Notes: generated from the sequence alone by a model not told the origin. A stretch of 64,000 bases of DNA from Oegoconia quadripuncta (GCA_949316235.1 OX438743.1:25603771-25667770), one strand, 5' to 3'. Counted from the stretch's first letter, positions 51,950 to 63,316 are shown. Translations and numbers: made by a program.

Positions 51950-52252
51950 AACCGCCTCCGTGGCTCAATGTAAACAACATTGGGTATACGATTCGGAGGT
52001 CGCGGGTTCGATCCCGATGTTTAAATACTTGGTTTGGTTGGTGGTAGGGCATATTAAATATCCTACCACCATTTTGTCTAACCTGCCGCCAAACAGCAAT
52101 GTTAATAGCATTGTTGTGTCCCGGTTGTCAGAGATAAGATAGCCAGTCCCCCAAATAAGATGGGGTTTCCGGGTCAGTACGCTACCACCTTCAACCTCAT
52201 CTTCACTTAACATCAGGTGTGATTGAGGTCAAGTACGAAACCGTCGTGCATA
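51950..52252 (+). mobile_element. SINE-B with small deletions
   Basis: ACCGCCTCCGTGGCTCAATG head, GGTTCGATCC followed by a deletion of the AGCGGGGTACA part, body and CGTGCATAAAAAA end. Confidence 0.88.
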
Positions 52253-52344
52253 AAAAACAAAGTACTAAACATACATACCCTATTTTATTTAAATTTAGCC
52301 ACGGAGACGGTTAAATATAATTGAGCATAATAATCATTGAATCT

Positions 52345-52465
52345 TGAAGGCCGGCAACGCATCTGTGACACTTTTGGTGTTGCGGGTGTCCATGGGCAGC
52401 GGTGTTTACTTTCCATCAGGTGACCCGCATGCCGTTTGCCGCTCTCTCATATAAAAAAAAAAAAA
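52345..52465 (-). repeat. Repeat family G, copy 2
   Basis: TTGAAGGCCGGCAACGCATC, GGTGTTGCGGGTGTCCATGG, CATCAGGTGACCCGCATGCC and an A run, the complement of 31518-31670. Confidence 0.75.
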
Positions 52466-52929
52466 TTCTCGGTTTTCTGAACTTACTATTCGTAGTTATG
52501 TAATATATGTTAGTCCCCTATTGCGAACAGCACCATCTTCGTTTACTCGTGAATATTGTACAATATTGCACTCACCACTCAAGGTAGCCTTGTACATTAT
52601 TTAAAAAAATTCAACAACGCCTTCATGTACTTCCCATAAAGTAAAATAGAAAGATTTTTAAAAGACCCTTTCATAAGGTTATAATGGATGAAATATATTT
52701 CTTTATCTTAGAGGCATTAAGTCTAATATGTATATTGACAGGGTTTCAGGAGAGCTGAGAGAGAAATAAAATTGTCAAATAAATCGGCTCATAATCTTTT
52801 ATTTTATAACCTTAACAAAAGTCTTTTTTTTAAAATTTCAGCACAGAAAATTTATCTTTTAGATTTTATGTCAAACATTTCAAATTATTCTAGATAAGTA
52901 TCACAAAAAAAAAATTAATCAATTCTGAG
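52466..52929. other. Non-coding stretch
   Basis: No supported feature. Confidence 0.4.
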
Positions 52930-53085
52930 AATGGTGTCGATTCGGATGTACACCAACTAAACTAAACTAAAACCAGTTTTGGAGTGGTGCCGTCGCATCG
53001 TAGTGTTCCAGGGAGAAAGAGACAGTACTACTTTAAAACTGGTTTTAGTTTAGTTTAGTTGGTGTACATCCGAATCGACACCATT
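52930..53085. mobile_element. Palindromic MITE family D, copy 2 (most complete)
   Basis: 156 bp. AATGGTGTCGATTCGGATGT and its exact complement form the outer ends of arms over 50 bp long through CCAACTAAACTAAACTAAAA. Core GTGCCGTCGCATCGTAG in the same direction as copy 1. Confidence 0.9.
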
Positions 53086-53361
53086 GTATCTTTACATAGA
53101 AGCGGATATTATAATAATTATTACAGGCATAAGGTCTCACGTTATTATTCGACTTTATGATTAATATTTCTAGCATAAATTAAATTCTTTAATGATATTG
53201 GACATGATCTGACAGATAATGAACATTCAGAATAAACATTAAATATTACAATGCTGTTTAATAATACAATGAAATTATAAATGCTGTTTTATTTCACATA
53301 TTAAAAACATATTATTGTCGGCAGTATTCATAAATATAGTACCGTCCGGAGTTTAATTTTT
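53086..53361. other. Non-coding stretch
   Basis: Nothing recognised. Confidence 0.4.
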
Positions 53362-53570
53362 GACGATCGACTGGTGTAGTGGATAGTGACCCTGTGAGCG
53401 AAACCAACGGTTGCGGGTTCGAATCTCGCGAGGGGTAAATGTTTGTATTTTCCCGAGTCATGGATGTTTTTATAAATATTTATGTATAATTATCCGTTAT
53501 CTAGTATCCATAGTACAAGCTTTGCTTAGTTTGGGACTAAGATGATTGGTGTAAGTGCCCCAAATATTTA
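53362..53570 (+). mobile_element. SINE-A (subfamily a)
   Basis: GACGATCGACTGGTGTAGTG head, GGTTCGAATCTCGCGAGGGG, a short deletion after GTTTGT, and GGTGTAAGTGCCCCAAATATT end. Confidence 0.9.
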
Positions 53571-54747
53571 TAAAAAAAAAATCATTTACACTGGCAGAAT
53601 AATAATAACAATATTGGGTGCTTGTTTTGATCGTTAAAATGTTCGCATTAACTTTTAACCTAACTCCGCTAGGATGAAGTCGCGATATACAGCAAGTTCA
53701 AAATATAAACGTAATTCCGATATTATGTAAGCTCTTATCTTAAGTCTCACCGTCCACAATAAAATCTTTTGGACGTTAGGTTTTAAAAGAAATCACTATA
53801 TAAAGTTTAAATAAATTGTGTGTAGTGTGAAAATGCTTTATGTAAGATTTTGGCGGCTTCTTGTGGGAACCCGTAAGCTTTGTTACGCACTTTAATTTAC
53901 ATTTCCCTTCACTTGTACACCCTCACTGACTCTTGCTACACAATATTTTGCCATTATTGAGCTTCAAAACGCAGAATGCACAAATTATAAGAAACAAAAA
54001 CAAAAATGTAACATACCCATTACCCGCCAAAAAGGACGTTGGTTTTTAAGTCCTGAAATGTCACTTCAACAGTGATATCAGAGTTTACTGTCGATAAAAA
54101 TCGAATCAGGTCGGCGACCATTTTTTCGGTAGAAAGAAGAAGAAGAAGAAAAACTATTTATTGCCAGCAAATACAGAAAATTTCGTAGGTATAACAAGAA
54201 ATTGCTTCTAGATCGACTGTCTGCAATTTGTACTTGTTCCTTTTACTTTTTGGATGTGAAACACTGAAAAGTCAGTAAAGAGTTCGACTTTGTAAAGAAC
54301 TTCGTTGCCGGAAGGCCCGAACAAAAAGTGAATATCACCCTCAATTTCCTTAATTTGTCGGCCATTCTCATTCAGTTAACGAAAACACATTTAATCTTAC
54401 TTTGTTTCGTTTTTTTTTCCTTTTTTTTTCGCACAGACACTAATTGAGTGTCGGAAAAGGATTCATTAATTATTCACTTGAAAGGAAAATGTTTTTCATT
54501 GTCACCATTTTGTTTTCTTTGGTATATATTTTGAGAGCCTCCGTTCGAAAGCCATTGTCGGCTCTGGTTGTCTGTAATTGGTTGGTTTCTAACCATTTAT
54601 AAATTGAAATTTAAACGTTTTTCGTTTCCATGGAGTTTTTTTTCATAAACCTGTAAAATATAGCGCAAATAAGGTCACTGAATCGCAGCGTTAAGAGGGT
54701 CTATCCAACGTCCACTTCCAAATTTTTCGAAAAGCATGAAATTTTAT
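53571..54747. other. Non-coding stretch
   Basis: A (GAA)n run at about 54132-54150 precedes a short T/A-rich piece. No gene seen. Confidence 0.4.
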
Positions 54748-54996
54748 AAATAATTAAATAACTTTGCACATACAAACAGCGCCATCTAATTCCACACTAA
54801 GCAACCAGACTTGTATTATGGATACCAGATGGTTGATGAACTATACAAATAATTTTTGTAAATAATGAAAAACATCCATAACTCGGAAACACAATGTCTG
54901 TATTCATCATACAAACATATGCCCCGAGCGGGAATCGAACCCTCGACCTTTTGGTATAGCAGTCAGAGTTTCTAACCACTACACCAAACAGGTCTC
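54748..54996 (-). mobile_element. SINE-A (subfamily b)
   Basis: CAGCGCCATCTAATTCCAC end, GCGGGAATCGAACCCTCGAC B box, ACTACACCAAACAGGTC head. Confidence 0.9.
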
Positions 54997-55204
54997 ATAA
55001 AGCACGTACATAGATCTAAGAAGTTAGTAGATAGTATTTTTGAAAAAGAGTACAAGTACTAAATTAGGACAATTTTAAGTTTACATACGTTGTACTTCCC
55101 TAGATTTAGAATACACCTGCCTGTCTGAATGTTTCTGAAGAGCACTAACTCTTCAGAAACATTTTATCATACAAGCAGTCCTAATACATGCAATGACAAT
55201 GACA

Positions 55205-55630
55205 ATGACATAATGTCAATACAAGGAGCAAGAATCAATTAGCTGTACCTTTTAGTAGACTTAGTAAAGTTAATAAGTCATTCAGAGGTCAATGTGTGCG
55301 CTTCTACAACAAGGTTCCCATGGATATACGGAATCTTCCGCTTAATAAATTTAAACTTATTATAAAACAAAAAAAGGGATATTACAAAATTTCAGACTAT
55401 ATTAATGAAAGTAATCCATGGGATTAAACGGCTCCTCTACACGATAATATAAAATTGTTGTAACCTTTCTTGATTGTACATGATTTATTGAAAAGAGGCA
55501 AACCCTCTGAGTTTCTCGCTAGCTCTTCTCAGTAGTGGTCGCGTTCCGAGCTAGTGGTAGTTTAAAAAACAAATGACGTTCATAAGTGCATATTATATTG
55601 CCTACATGAATAAATGATTTTCATTTCATT
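55205..55630 (+). pseudogene. 3' copy of the CR1/Jockey-group LINE
   Basis: Begins near GACATAATGTCAATACAAGG and encodes RNQLAVPFSRLSKVNKSFRG, QCVRFYNKVPMDIRNLPLNK and YYKISDYINESNPWD before the stop, almost identical to the end of ORF2 at 4785. The 3' UTR matches and ends TTTTCATTTCATTTC. A few bases are deleted (one after KLIIKQK). A (CAATGA)-like repeat precedes it. A recent, 5'-truncated insertion. Confidence 0.93.
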
Positions 55631-56000
55631 TCAATACGAAAACTCATTTGCACAAAACAATGAATTACTCGATTCACCCCTGAGTTGCTCTCTCAGACTA
55701 CATCCTGCGAATTATTGGAAGCCGAATCGGCAATATTGTACGGCACGCCCATTTCAATTTCCTGCCAGTTTTCACTGCGGAACGGAACGTATCGTATAAT
55801 GTTAGGTATAACGGAACGCATTGGTCACGTTGTCTATACGAGAATATGTTTCGTTTGTATTTGGAAATTCGTTCCTTCTATTTCAAAAGAAAATGTGGCC
55901 GTTTGGACGCCGCGTTCTATTTACATGAACCATTTCGCGCCACTTTTGCGTCTTCTCCACCACAGTAACTAGGAACCTGACATAATGTGTACTATACATA
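55631..56000. other. Non-coding stretch
   Basis: Two overlapping short frames (55614-55972) without a recognised domain. Confidence 0.35.
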
Positions 56001-56157
56001 TATTGGTGTCGATTCGGATGTACACCAACTAAACTAAACTAAAACCACTTTTAAAGTAGTACTGTCTCTTTCTCCCTGGAACAGTACGATGCGACGGCAT
56101 TACTCCAAAACTGGTTTTAGTTTAGTTTAGTTGGTGTACAACCGAATCGACACCATT
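56001..56157. mobile_element. Palindromic MITE family D, copy 3 (core inverted)
   Basis: Same arms as 52930-53085, but the core reads in the opposite direction (GTCTCTTTCTCCCTGGAAC, then TACGATGCGACGGC). Confidence 0.9.
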
Positions 56158-56230
56158 ATTTAGATAATGAGATCTCATAATTGCACAATATAATCAATTT
56201 TCAAAGCTGCAGCTTTAACCTTTAGGCAGA

Positions 56231-56300
56231 CGCGAACACCGATCGGTGTCCAAAATACTTTTATACCTTCAACACTCGCGAACACCGATCGGTGTCGGCG
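56231..56300. repeat. Repeated palindrome ACACCGATCGGTGT
   Basis: CGCGAACACCGATCGGTGTC occurs at 56231-56250 and again at 56277-56296, each containing a perfect 14-bp palindrome. A related CAGTGTCCG motif lies near 63497. Possibly a transposon end or protein-binding palindrome. Confidence 0.6.
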
Positions 56301-56659
56301 GTACACCCGACTTTCAACTCTCAATTGTAATGATTATAGAGTTCCAATTCCTTTGGACTGTGTTTGAACTTGTTCTCTATTAAATTCCGCATCCAATAAT
56401 GTGCGCCATGTCATGTTAGCTATGATATTTAGTCTGTATTTGCGAAAATATTTTTTTTCTCTTTGGGTGGGAGTGTAGGCAAAGAATTCCAACTACTGTT
56501 TTTTTATTAGAACAGGCTTAGGAACCTGCCATAGAGCTTAACCCTATTAGAGTATCTATAAACGTTTTTAACACCGCAGGTATTTTCGAAAATTTGACAG
56601 GCGCGCCGAGATACTTGACCCGCGGAAAAGAAAAAAGGAAAGAGAGGACAGAGATTAAG
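56301..56659. other. Non-coding stretch
   Basis: Nothing recognised. Confidence 0.4.
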
Positions 56660-56880
56660 AGAGTTTGTTTGTGAACGCTTTATTGTACAAAATAACACAT
56701 ATAATACATAAATAGTGTACAAAGGCGGACTTATCCACCCACTTCCATTCGACCCAAATTTGCGATTGACAATTTTGATTGGGCGACAAGAGGAATATTC
56801 TTAAACATTTACTCTTATTTACATATATATAATTTATGTTATAAGTTATAGTTCTGGTGGTGTTAAATGAATATGTTTTC
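56660..56880 (-). mobile_element. Jockey-like LINE 3' UTR (family N)
   Basis: The minus strand reads GATAAGTCCGCCTTTGTACA and TACAATAAAGCGTTCACAAA with a (CAAA)n tail, matching 41399-41640. Confidence 0.65.
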
Positions 56881-57329
56881 TGAAAAATTTTATCTGTGGA
56901 CACTGTTACTGTTTGTCAAAGAATTATTATTTTACCAATATGTTTCTTGTATTATGCTTTGACTGTTTGTGTTCTTAAAATAAAATAAAAATATATACCT
57001 AATACAATTATATAATTATAACTACTTAGAGTTTATTCCGGCTTATTCTTCCAGCACACAAAAATTATGATTCTGTAGGATGTTTTTTAAAATTTATATT
57101 ATTATAATAACCAAGGATCCTTCTGAGCAGCTCGCGTCGCTTCCATTTACAATAACTAGATGTGCTCCCTTTCCGAAGCGGATTTAGTCGGATTTAAATA
57201 GATTTCAATAACAGATGTTAGGTAACATTGTATTCTATAATATTTTATAACCCACTCGTACATGAAATTACGCGTAGCGTTGTATTTGCTATTCGATTAC
57301 AATTACTGAAGTTAAGCATCTTCTAAGGC
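56881..57329. other. Non-coding stretch
   Basis: Nothing recognised. Confidence 0.4.
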
Positions 57330-57521
57330 AGAAGATGAGGCCGAAGGTGGAAGCGTACTGACCCGGAAATCCCATCTTATTTGGGGGACTGACTATCTTA
57401 TCCGGAACTTATGACAACCGGAACACAACAATGCTATTAACATTGCTGCTTGACGGCAGATTTAGATAAGATGGTGGTAGCTAGCCAGGCAGGCTTTAAA
57501 ATGCCCTACCACCAACTAACC
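57330..57521 (-). mobile_element. SINE-B, head missing
   Basis: AGATGAGGCCGAAGGTGG, AACACAACAATGCTATTAAC, GGTAGCTAGCCAGGC. Ends before the tRNA-like part. Confidence 0.85.
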
Positions 57522-57539
57522 AACTTGCTACACTAAGTA

Positions 57540-57905
57540 GATTAGCTACTTACCAAGAACTCACTGCGCCCCTTGGCGCCGTCCGTGGTGTATTCTATAT
57601 TCATTAGGGATTGAGCCTCACTCAGTCCCCTTTTCCCATTTAATTTTAACCTCATACGAGAGTTCTTTGCTTTTCTCTGGCTACACTCCCATTTGTAAAG
57701 AGGAAGGAGGAAATAATTTTATGTTTCCTTCTTTAAACCCCTTTTTCTTCTTCTTTAAATTTGGGGCCTAAGGTAGCGTAAAATCTTTTCTCTGGACCCG
57801 CTTACTTTCAGTGGCCGACGTTCAGCTGTACCGCTGTTGATCCTGGCTACAGGAGTTGCAGTGGGGGGGGTGTGGAGGTGGGTCATGTACCACCAACCAA
57901 TTATC
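57540..57905 (-). repeat. Repeat family L, copy 2
   Basis: CGCCGTCCGTGGTGTATTC, GGCTACACTCCCATTTG, ACCGCTGTTGATCCTGGC and AGGAGTTGCAGTGGGGGG, the complement of blocks at 20540-21000. Confidence 0.6.
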
Positions 57906-58020
57906 ACACATTTTATCGCGGTCATCAGGTTAAAATTAGTGATATAATAGTCATATAGCAGTGTTTTGCCAAATACGCGCGAAACAACGTCTAATAAACT
58001 ATATCGCATGTGGTCACGCT
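57906..58020 (+). repeat. Repeat family M, old copy 3
   Basis: GCGGTCATCAGGTTAAAATT, GCGCGAAACAACGTCTAATA, CATGTGGTCACG, diverged from 49885. Confidence 0.5.
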
Positions 58021-58214
58021 ACTCATGCAGATTCGACTTGGTAGTGAAACGCCGAGGGTCGCCTTTCTATTGCTCGTTGTATGACACAATTTAATATAGT
58101 ATTCAACGAGGCAATGCCGCCAGCCCACTCAGGACCCGGCCGTGCAAGACCTGGGACACTTTTTATTTATAAATATTTTTATTAATCCAATTCAGTATTT
58201 TATTTAGATGACCT

Positions 58215-58375
58215 GTTTCAAATCAAATCAAAATATTTTATTTCGTAGGATAAAATTATCACTTAAAAACGTCACTATTAATATTAATATTACATTTAAA
58301 TTTACTGCTCATTGACAAAGCTGACTCCCCAGAGAAGAACGAGCAAGAAACTCTAGGGTTGCTCTTTTAAACAGA
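58215..58375 (-). pseudogene. CR1/Jockey-group LINE 3' UTR tip
   Basis: Minus strand with a (TTTGA)n tail at 58215-58230 and the CTCTAGGGTTGCTCTTTT and GAGAAGAACGAGCAAGAAAC blocks seen in the 3' UTRs at 29400-29570 and 43300-43470. Confidence 0.7.
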
Positions 58376-58380
58376 TTATG

Positions 58381-58737
58381 GGTTTGGCGTAGTGGTTAGC
58401 AACTCTGACCACTATACCAAAAGGTTGCGGGTTTGTGTGATGAATACGGACATGTGTACCCGAGTCATGGATGTTTTCATTTATAATAGCTAGTCCCCCA
58501 AATGTGTTGGGGTTTCCGCGTCAGTACGCTTCCACCTTCGACGTCATCTTCGTTAAACATCAGAAGTAATTGAGGTCAAGTACGAACCCGTCGTACAACA
58601 AAAAATAATTATTATTTATTTTCAAAAAAAAATGTGTTTATGTAGTATGTCAACCATCTGGTTACCACAACACAAGCCTATAGTTGCTTACTGTGGAACT
58701 AGATGGCGCTGTGTGTATGTCTAAGGATATTTATTTA
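58381..58737 (+). mobile_element. SINE-A (subfamily b) interrupted by SINE-B
   Basis: Head GTTTGGCGTAGTGG to CATTTATAATA (58381-58488), then the rest from about 58601 (GTCAACCATCTGGTTACCAC, TAGATGGCGCTGTGTGTATG). About 20 bp including part of the B box are deleted. Confidence 0.85.
58489..58600 (+). mobile_element. SINE-B 3' end nested in SINE-A
   Basis: CTAGTCCCCCAAATGTGTTG to GTACGAACCCGTCGTACAAC with an A tail: the last 110 bp of SINE-B inside SINE-A. Confidence 0.85.
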
Positions 58738-58855
58738 ATATTGAATGTAAAATTATAAAATTAGTATTCCAGGTCATGCTAATGAAAGAAGCGTACCTAC
58801 ATAACTACGATAATAATACATAACAAAATAATGTAATAAAATATTCTATTTACAG

Positions 58856-58992
58856 ATGAACCCATCCCTTACGAGTCCCTTGCCAGATTAAACTTCGTTC
58901 AACATATTCTGACCGAAAAACTTGTCCTGGGGGCATGTACGAAGGTGCCTAAGGAATTAATTGGGTTTCGGAGGGACCCTTGTACGGTTTAG
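58856..58992 (+). other. Possible terminal exon
   Basis: A good acceptor (AAAATATTCTATTTACAG) precedes a frame of 45 codons ending in TAG: EPIPYESLARLNFVQHILTE, then KLVLGAC and PKELIGFRRDPCTV. Base composition is more balanced than its surroundings and the residues look protein-like. It starts in phase 1. No polyadenylation signal is near and no family is recognised. Confidence 0.3.
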
Positions 58993-59149
58993 TAGACAAA
59001 ATCCAGTCGGAATAGCGATGTAACCCAAGATTTTGGTAAAACATAATTAGTACTTACGCTCACGATGTTCGTAGGTGATAGGGCAGTGTCTTTTTGCAAT
59101 GTCGACTGATTGGGTACCGCCTCCTTATTTGTTTCTGTGGCCTACCAAT

Positions 59150-59245
59150 AACGGCCGCCGACTCCAACTGGTCGCTCTAAATATCTATGGAGGAGGCCTA
59201 TGTTCAGCAGTGGACGTCCTGTGGCTGATATGATGATAATGATCA
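59150..59245 (+). pseudogene. RTE LINE 3' end
   Basis: GAGGAGGCCTATGTTCAGCA, GTGGACGTCCTGTGGCTG and ATATGATGATAATGA, the RTE terminal sequence shared with 40370 and 60165. Only about 100 bp. Confidence 0.75.
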
Positions 59246-60164
59246 ACGTGGATAGTCATTTTGAATGTTGCCGCTTGCTTGGTGCACAAAAAATCTTTAC
59301 AGGATAAAACACGGATCTCGTCTGTCCAAATTTGTAACTTAAATATTCAACACTCCATATTTACCAAATCATTCATCTTCACACCATTGCTGTTCCAACA
59401 CGCCATTCTGACATTGGTATAACTCCCAGCCAACACATCATACTCCAAGTCTCGTTCAAGCAAGGGTTAAACTCAAGAGGACTTCTGTCTATTAATGTTG
59501 TTTATAATGATGACTGTGTAACTGCCAGGGGGCCTCCCACTCAGCCAACGGCGTCAAAACCCCAGAGAATTTTTAAAAGCTTGTTATGTTTTCTACAAAA
59601 AGTAAATTCTTCAGCGATTATACCTCCAAAGTAACGAGAAAAAATGTTGGCACAAACATTTTTATACTGGAATTCAGATTCAACCGAGTAAAGTCGAGGG
59701 AATGTGCTGGACGCAAAAGCGAAAATGAGCAAAATATTTTTAGATCAATCTACTTCCTTGGCATAAAATGTTGGCCCGTTTTATACAGAATCCTAGAAAG
59801 AGATATCGAACAAATAACATAGTATGAGCGCAGAAAAAGATAACCACAATTTTGTGTTTTGCATCAGAACTGCAAAGCAGCTGTAACACGATTCATTTGT
59901 AAACAGAATAGCTCGTATCTTGGATGTTTGCTTAAGAAATCTTGCTATATTTCATAGGAAAATGTATTTTTCACACTCCTGCGATAGCTTTAGGTTTTTT
60001 AATTCTCGATAGGTATGAGCTTCACTATCGGGAATTAGGGCCATGATATTATGATTCAATTTTTTTAATTTCTTATGGCACAAATAATCATTAGTTTATT
60101 TTATTTCGAAACTATAAATTGTGGACAACGAGTGCCCCAAAAAAATACATTTCCGAGATACTAA
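59246..60164. other. Non-coding stretch
   Basis: Short frames at 59541-59822 on both strands lack domains. Nothing else recognised. Confidence 0.4.
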
Positions 60165-60258
60165 TCATCATCATATCAGCCGTAAGACATCCACTCTGTG
60201 CGTCCACTGCTGGACCAAGGCCTCCCCCAAGGATCTCCACAACGATCGGTCCTGCTTT
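60165..60258 (-). pseudogene. RTE LINE 3' end
   Basis: ATCATCATCATATCAGCCG, then GTCCACTGCTGGACCAAGGC and CTCCACAACGATCGG, with a small internal duplication of TCCACTCTGTGCG. The complement of the RTE terminus. A 122-codon plus-strand frame across it is spurious. Confidence 0.78.
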
Positions 60259-60620
60259 CTACTAAATACTAATACTCTCCAAAAACTTACTAATAGACAT
60301 GTTATGATCAGTTTGGTGTTGTTGACAGTCAAGACGAATGACGCATCGCAAGTTTTACCGCCCCCAAAACATCACATCAACAGCCTTACATTTGCAATGC
60401 TGGTCTACTCTCAATGGTATGGAAGAAGGTATGTTCTATTTCATTACGCAAGCCCAGTGCACAGTCAGAGCTTTGAAGCACCTTATTAGGCCATGGACTT
60501 GACTAAATGACTGCCGTCAATTGAAAAAAAACAAGTGGAGGGTCTATTAGGAGTACACGCAAATTACTCTCGTTGTAGTAAACTATCGTTCTATCATTGT
60601 CAATGAACAATGACAATGAA
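60259..60620. other. Non-coding stretch
   Basis: Contains a short piece (GACTGCCGTCAATTGAAAAA) related to repeat M at about 60510. Confidence 0.35.
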
Positions 60621-60760
60621 CAGACAGATAGATAAAAAGTTTATTGCATAATCTGGCACACATACAAGAAACAAACATTACATACTACATTAACAAACAT
60701 TCATGAAAACAAAACGAGACATACAATTTTTAACAAATATAAACAGATGTAAACAAATAT
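60621..60760 (-). mobile_element. LINE 3' end with (GATA)-type tail
   Basis: The minus strand reads TTATGCAATAAACTTTTTAT followed by CTATCTGTCTG. Same type as 27690. Confidence 0.5.
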
Positions 60761-61364
60761 ACCATAATTAAAATTTTCCCAATACCTTCAAGACTTACTG
60801 CCGATTCATTATATGTGGGCATGTGTGCAACAGTCATGCAACAAGGTCATAGCTCACTGCATTAAAAATGCTGAACAGTATTACTGATACATTCCGGTAA
60901 CGTGATTCGTTCACGTGAACTCATGGTAAACACACGGAACGACTTGTTAACGTGTCGTCTTAAGTTATACGAAAACTCGTATGGAAATGCCAATAATGAT
61001 CCCCCCCCCTCCCCCGTCCAAGGACTGAAGCCGACCACGTAAAAAATTTGGCGTTCGATCTCTAAAACTTTAACTAAAACACAAAATTTGCTACTATGTA
61101 AGCGCCTCTAAAGCAAATTTAGGTAACCCGATATGTCTATCCATTACACATTTATCCCCTTCTCCTTATTTCTAGGGCGCTGAGGTAGTATCACATTTAA
61201 TGATCGAATACAGACGAACTAAACGGCAAATTTTGAACCACTTGTTTGAAGATATCCAATCATTCAAATTGTGGGTTCCGGCCGAGCAAGCTTCCACCTT
61301 CCTCACATCCAATGAAGTACCTAAGTGCTACAGTCAGATTTATATTCTAAAACATTCGTATCGG
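60761..61364. other. Non-coding stretch
   Basis: A C-rich run at about 61003-61015 lies beside GAAAACTCGTATGGAAATGC, which resembles repeat M. Nothing else. Confidence 0.35.
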
Positions 61365-62030
61365 TAAAACGCGGTCGTTGCTAGCGACCGGGACGGTGCC
61401 AACCTCTCTTGGTATAAGGTAGCTCGGGAAATTGCGATAATAATATAGCAATAAGCTTGACGTCAGTCAAGCTACTAAATGCGAATAGGACATCAGAATG
61501 ACACTGGAATTTAATAGAACGAGGTAATGGTCTGCCACTGATGGAACACGGGCACGGTTACCTTAAAGCTTTAAGGTGGCAATCACAAAATACTTACCCA
61601 CAGAAAAATTATTAATATTCAATTATGATCATGGAATTTGAGATGCTTAGCGGTGAAGGGTAAACATTTGCATGCACCTCATGCCATCCAATTTGGCCTC
61701 GCATGCAATCTGTGACATTCATCCTATCAAGTCTACAATCCCTCATGCTCAAATGCTATGCCCAACTTCTTATTAAGTACGACTCACCGGATTCTTCTAA
61801 GCGTCGGTGATAATAGGTAATCCAAGTACAACGTACGATGGTCCGTCCTTTGACAGCTGGTTGCAATATGAATATTCATTTTCGATGTCCAGACCAAATA
61901 TTACTGTAAAAGACATCGCGTAATTTTCACTTCTCATAGCAAACTGCGTATTATGATAGTCATGCGACCGTCCAAATTATAAATTTCGTCGCTAATTTAT
62001 CGCTATCACCGACACACATAATGTTTTGTA
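61365..62030 (-). repeat. Repeat family H, copy 2
   Basis: TGCTAGCGACCGGGACGG, GCACCTCATGCCATCCAAT, ACTCACCGGATTCTTCTAAG, CGTCGGTGATAATAGGTAAT and GCGTATTATGATAGTCATG, the complement of 18870-19440 with an extra about 200 bp in the middle. Confidence 0.6.
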
Positions 62031-62103
62031 AGAAATATTTGTATAACTCTTGAATTAAAATTATTATTACTTTTCTACCGTCAGTTCATCTTCACTTTAA
62101 TTA

Positions 62104-62459
62104 AATCGCCTCCGTGGCTCAATGTAAACAACATTGGATTTACGATTCGGAGGTCGCTGGTTCGATCCCCAGCGGGGTATATGTTTACGTACTCGGTTTG
62201 GTTGGTGGTAGGATATTTTAAATGTCTGCCTGGCTAGCTACCACCATCTTATCTAAATCTGCCGCCAAGCAGCAATGTTAATAGCATTGTTGTGCTCCGG
62301 TTTTCAGAGATAAGGTAGCCAGTCCCCCAATTGTGTTGGGGTTTCCGGGTCAGTACGCTTCCACCTTCGACCTCACTTCACTTAACATCAGGTATGATTG
62401 AGGTCAAGTACGAACCCGTCTAAAAAAAAGAGGTCAAGCTCAAATCCGTTGTGCATAAA
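62104..62459 (+). mobile_element. SINE-B with doubled 3' end
   Basis: ATCGCCTCCGTGGCTCAATG head, GGTTCGATCCCCAGCGGGG, full body. The end AGGTCAAGTACGAACCCGTC is followed by an A run and a second AGGTCAAGCTCAAATCCG with GTGCATAAAT, a tandem duplication of the terminal 30 bp. Confidence 0.9.
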
Positions 62460-62769
62460 TAAATTATTGAATATTGATTCAGCTTTTACTTTCACACCGA
62501 GTTACGTCACTTTCCATCGCGCCCATGAGAAATCGGTTCGATCCGAAATGTTGTCCGGTTAATTTCAGCCGACCTGCTTCGCCTGTTTGGGTGTAACTTT
62601 TTTTTGGGATAATCCGGAATATTTATGACTACACTGTACTCATGTCTCTGCTCGGGTATTAAACCCTTAGCTGGGGCGAACTAAAACTTTGGAACAGGTA
62701 TTTGAACGGTAATATTTGATACACAGTTCACTCAATAAAGGATACAGAGTTTTGATCCTGCAATTATTA
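62460..62769. other. Non-coding stretch
   Basis: Nothing recognised. Confidence 0.4.
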
Positions 62770-63033
62770 TAATAAATAAATATCTTTGCACATACACACA
62801 GCGCCACCTAGGTCCACAGTAAGCATCTAGAAGCTTGTGTTATGGATACCAGATGGTTGATAAACTACACACATTTTTTTTTTGTAACTAAATACACATA
62901 TAAATGAAAATCATCCATAACTCGGGAACACAGGTCTGTATTCATCATACAAACATATGCCCCTAGCGGGATTCGAACCCGCGACGTTTTGGTATGGTGG
63001 TCAGAGTTTCTAACCACTACACGAAACAGTCGC
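62770..63033 (-). mobile_element. SINE-A (subfamily b)
   Basis: CAGCGCCACCTAGGTCCAC end, GCGGGATTCGAACCCGCGAC B box, ACTACACGAAACAGTCG head. Confidence 0.9.
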
Positions 63034-63316
63034 TTATGATTTTCAAAATTCGTGCTGTTTACGTTGCCCGTAACTTAAGTAGTTGCGCAATGGGCTTTAA
63101 GTTTCTGAGAACGATTTATATCGCATTTACAATATAAACAGAGAACAGAACCACTTATCCTCTTACGTCTGTATCCTCAAAGGACGAATCGGGAACCCTT
63201 TCTAGATTACTAGAAAAACGTTAGCAGCTAGAATTTAAATTCAAAACTAAAATCGTGAATGTATTTATCGCTGTATAATTTCTGTGCTATTATTCGGTGT
63301 CAGAATTTATGAATGA

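Noticed and set aside
60121..60489. 122-codon plus-strand frame
   Set aside because: It overlaps an RTE 3' end in antisense and has no motif.
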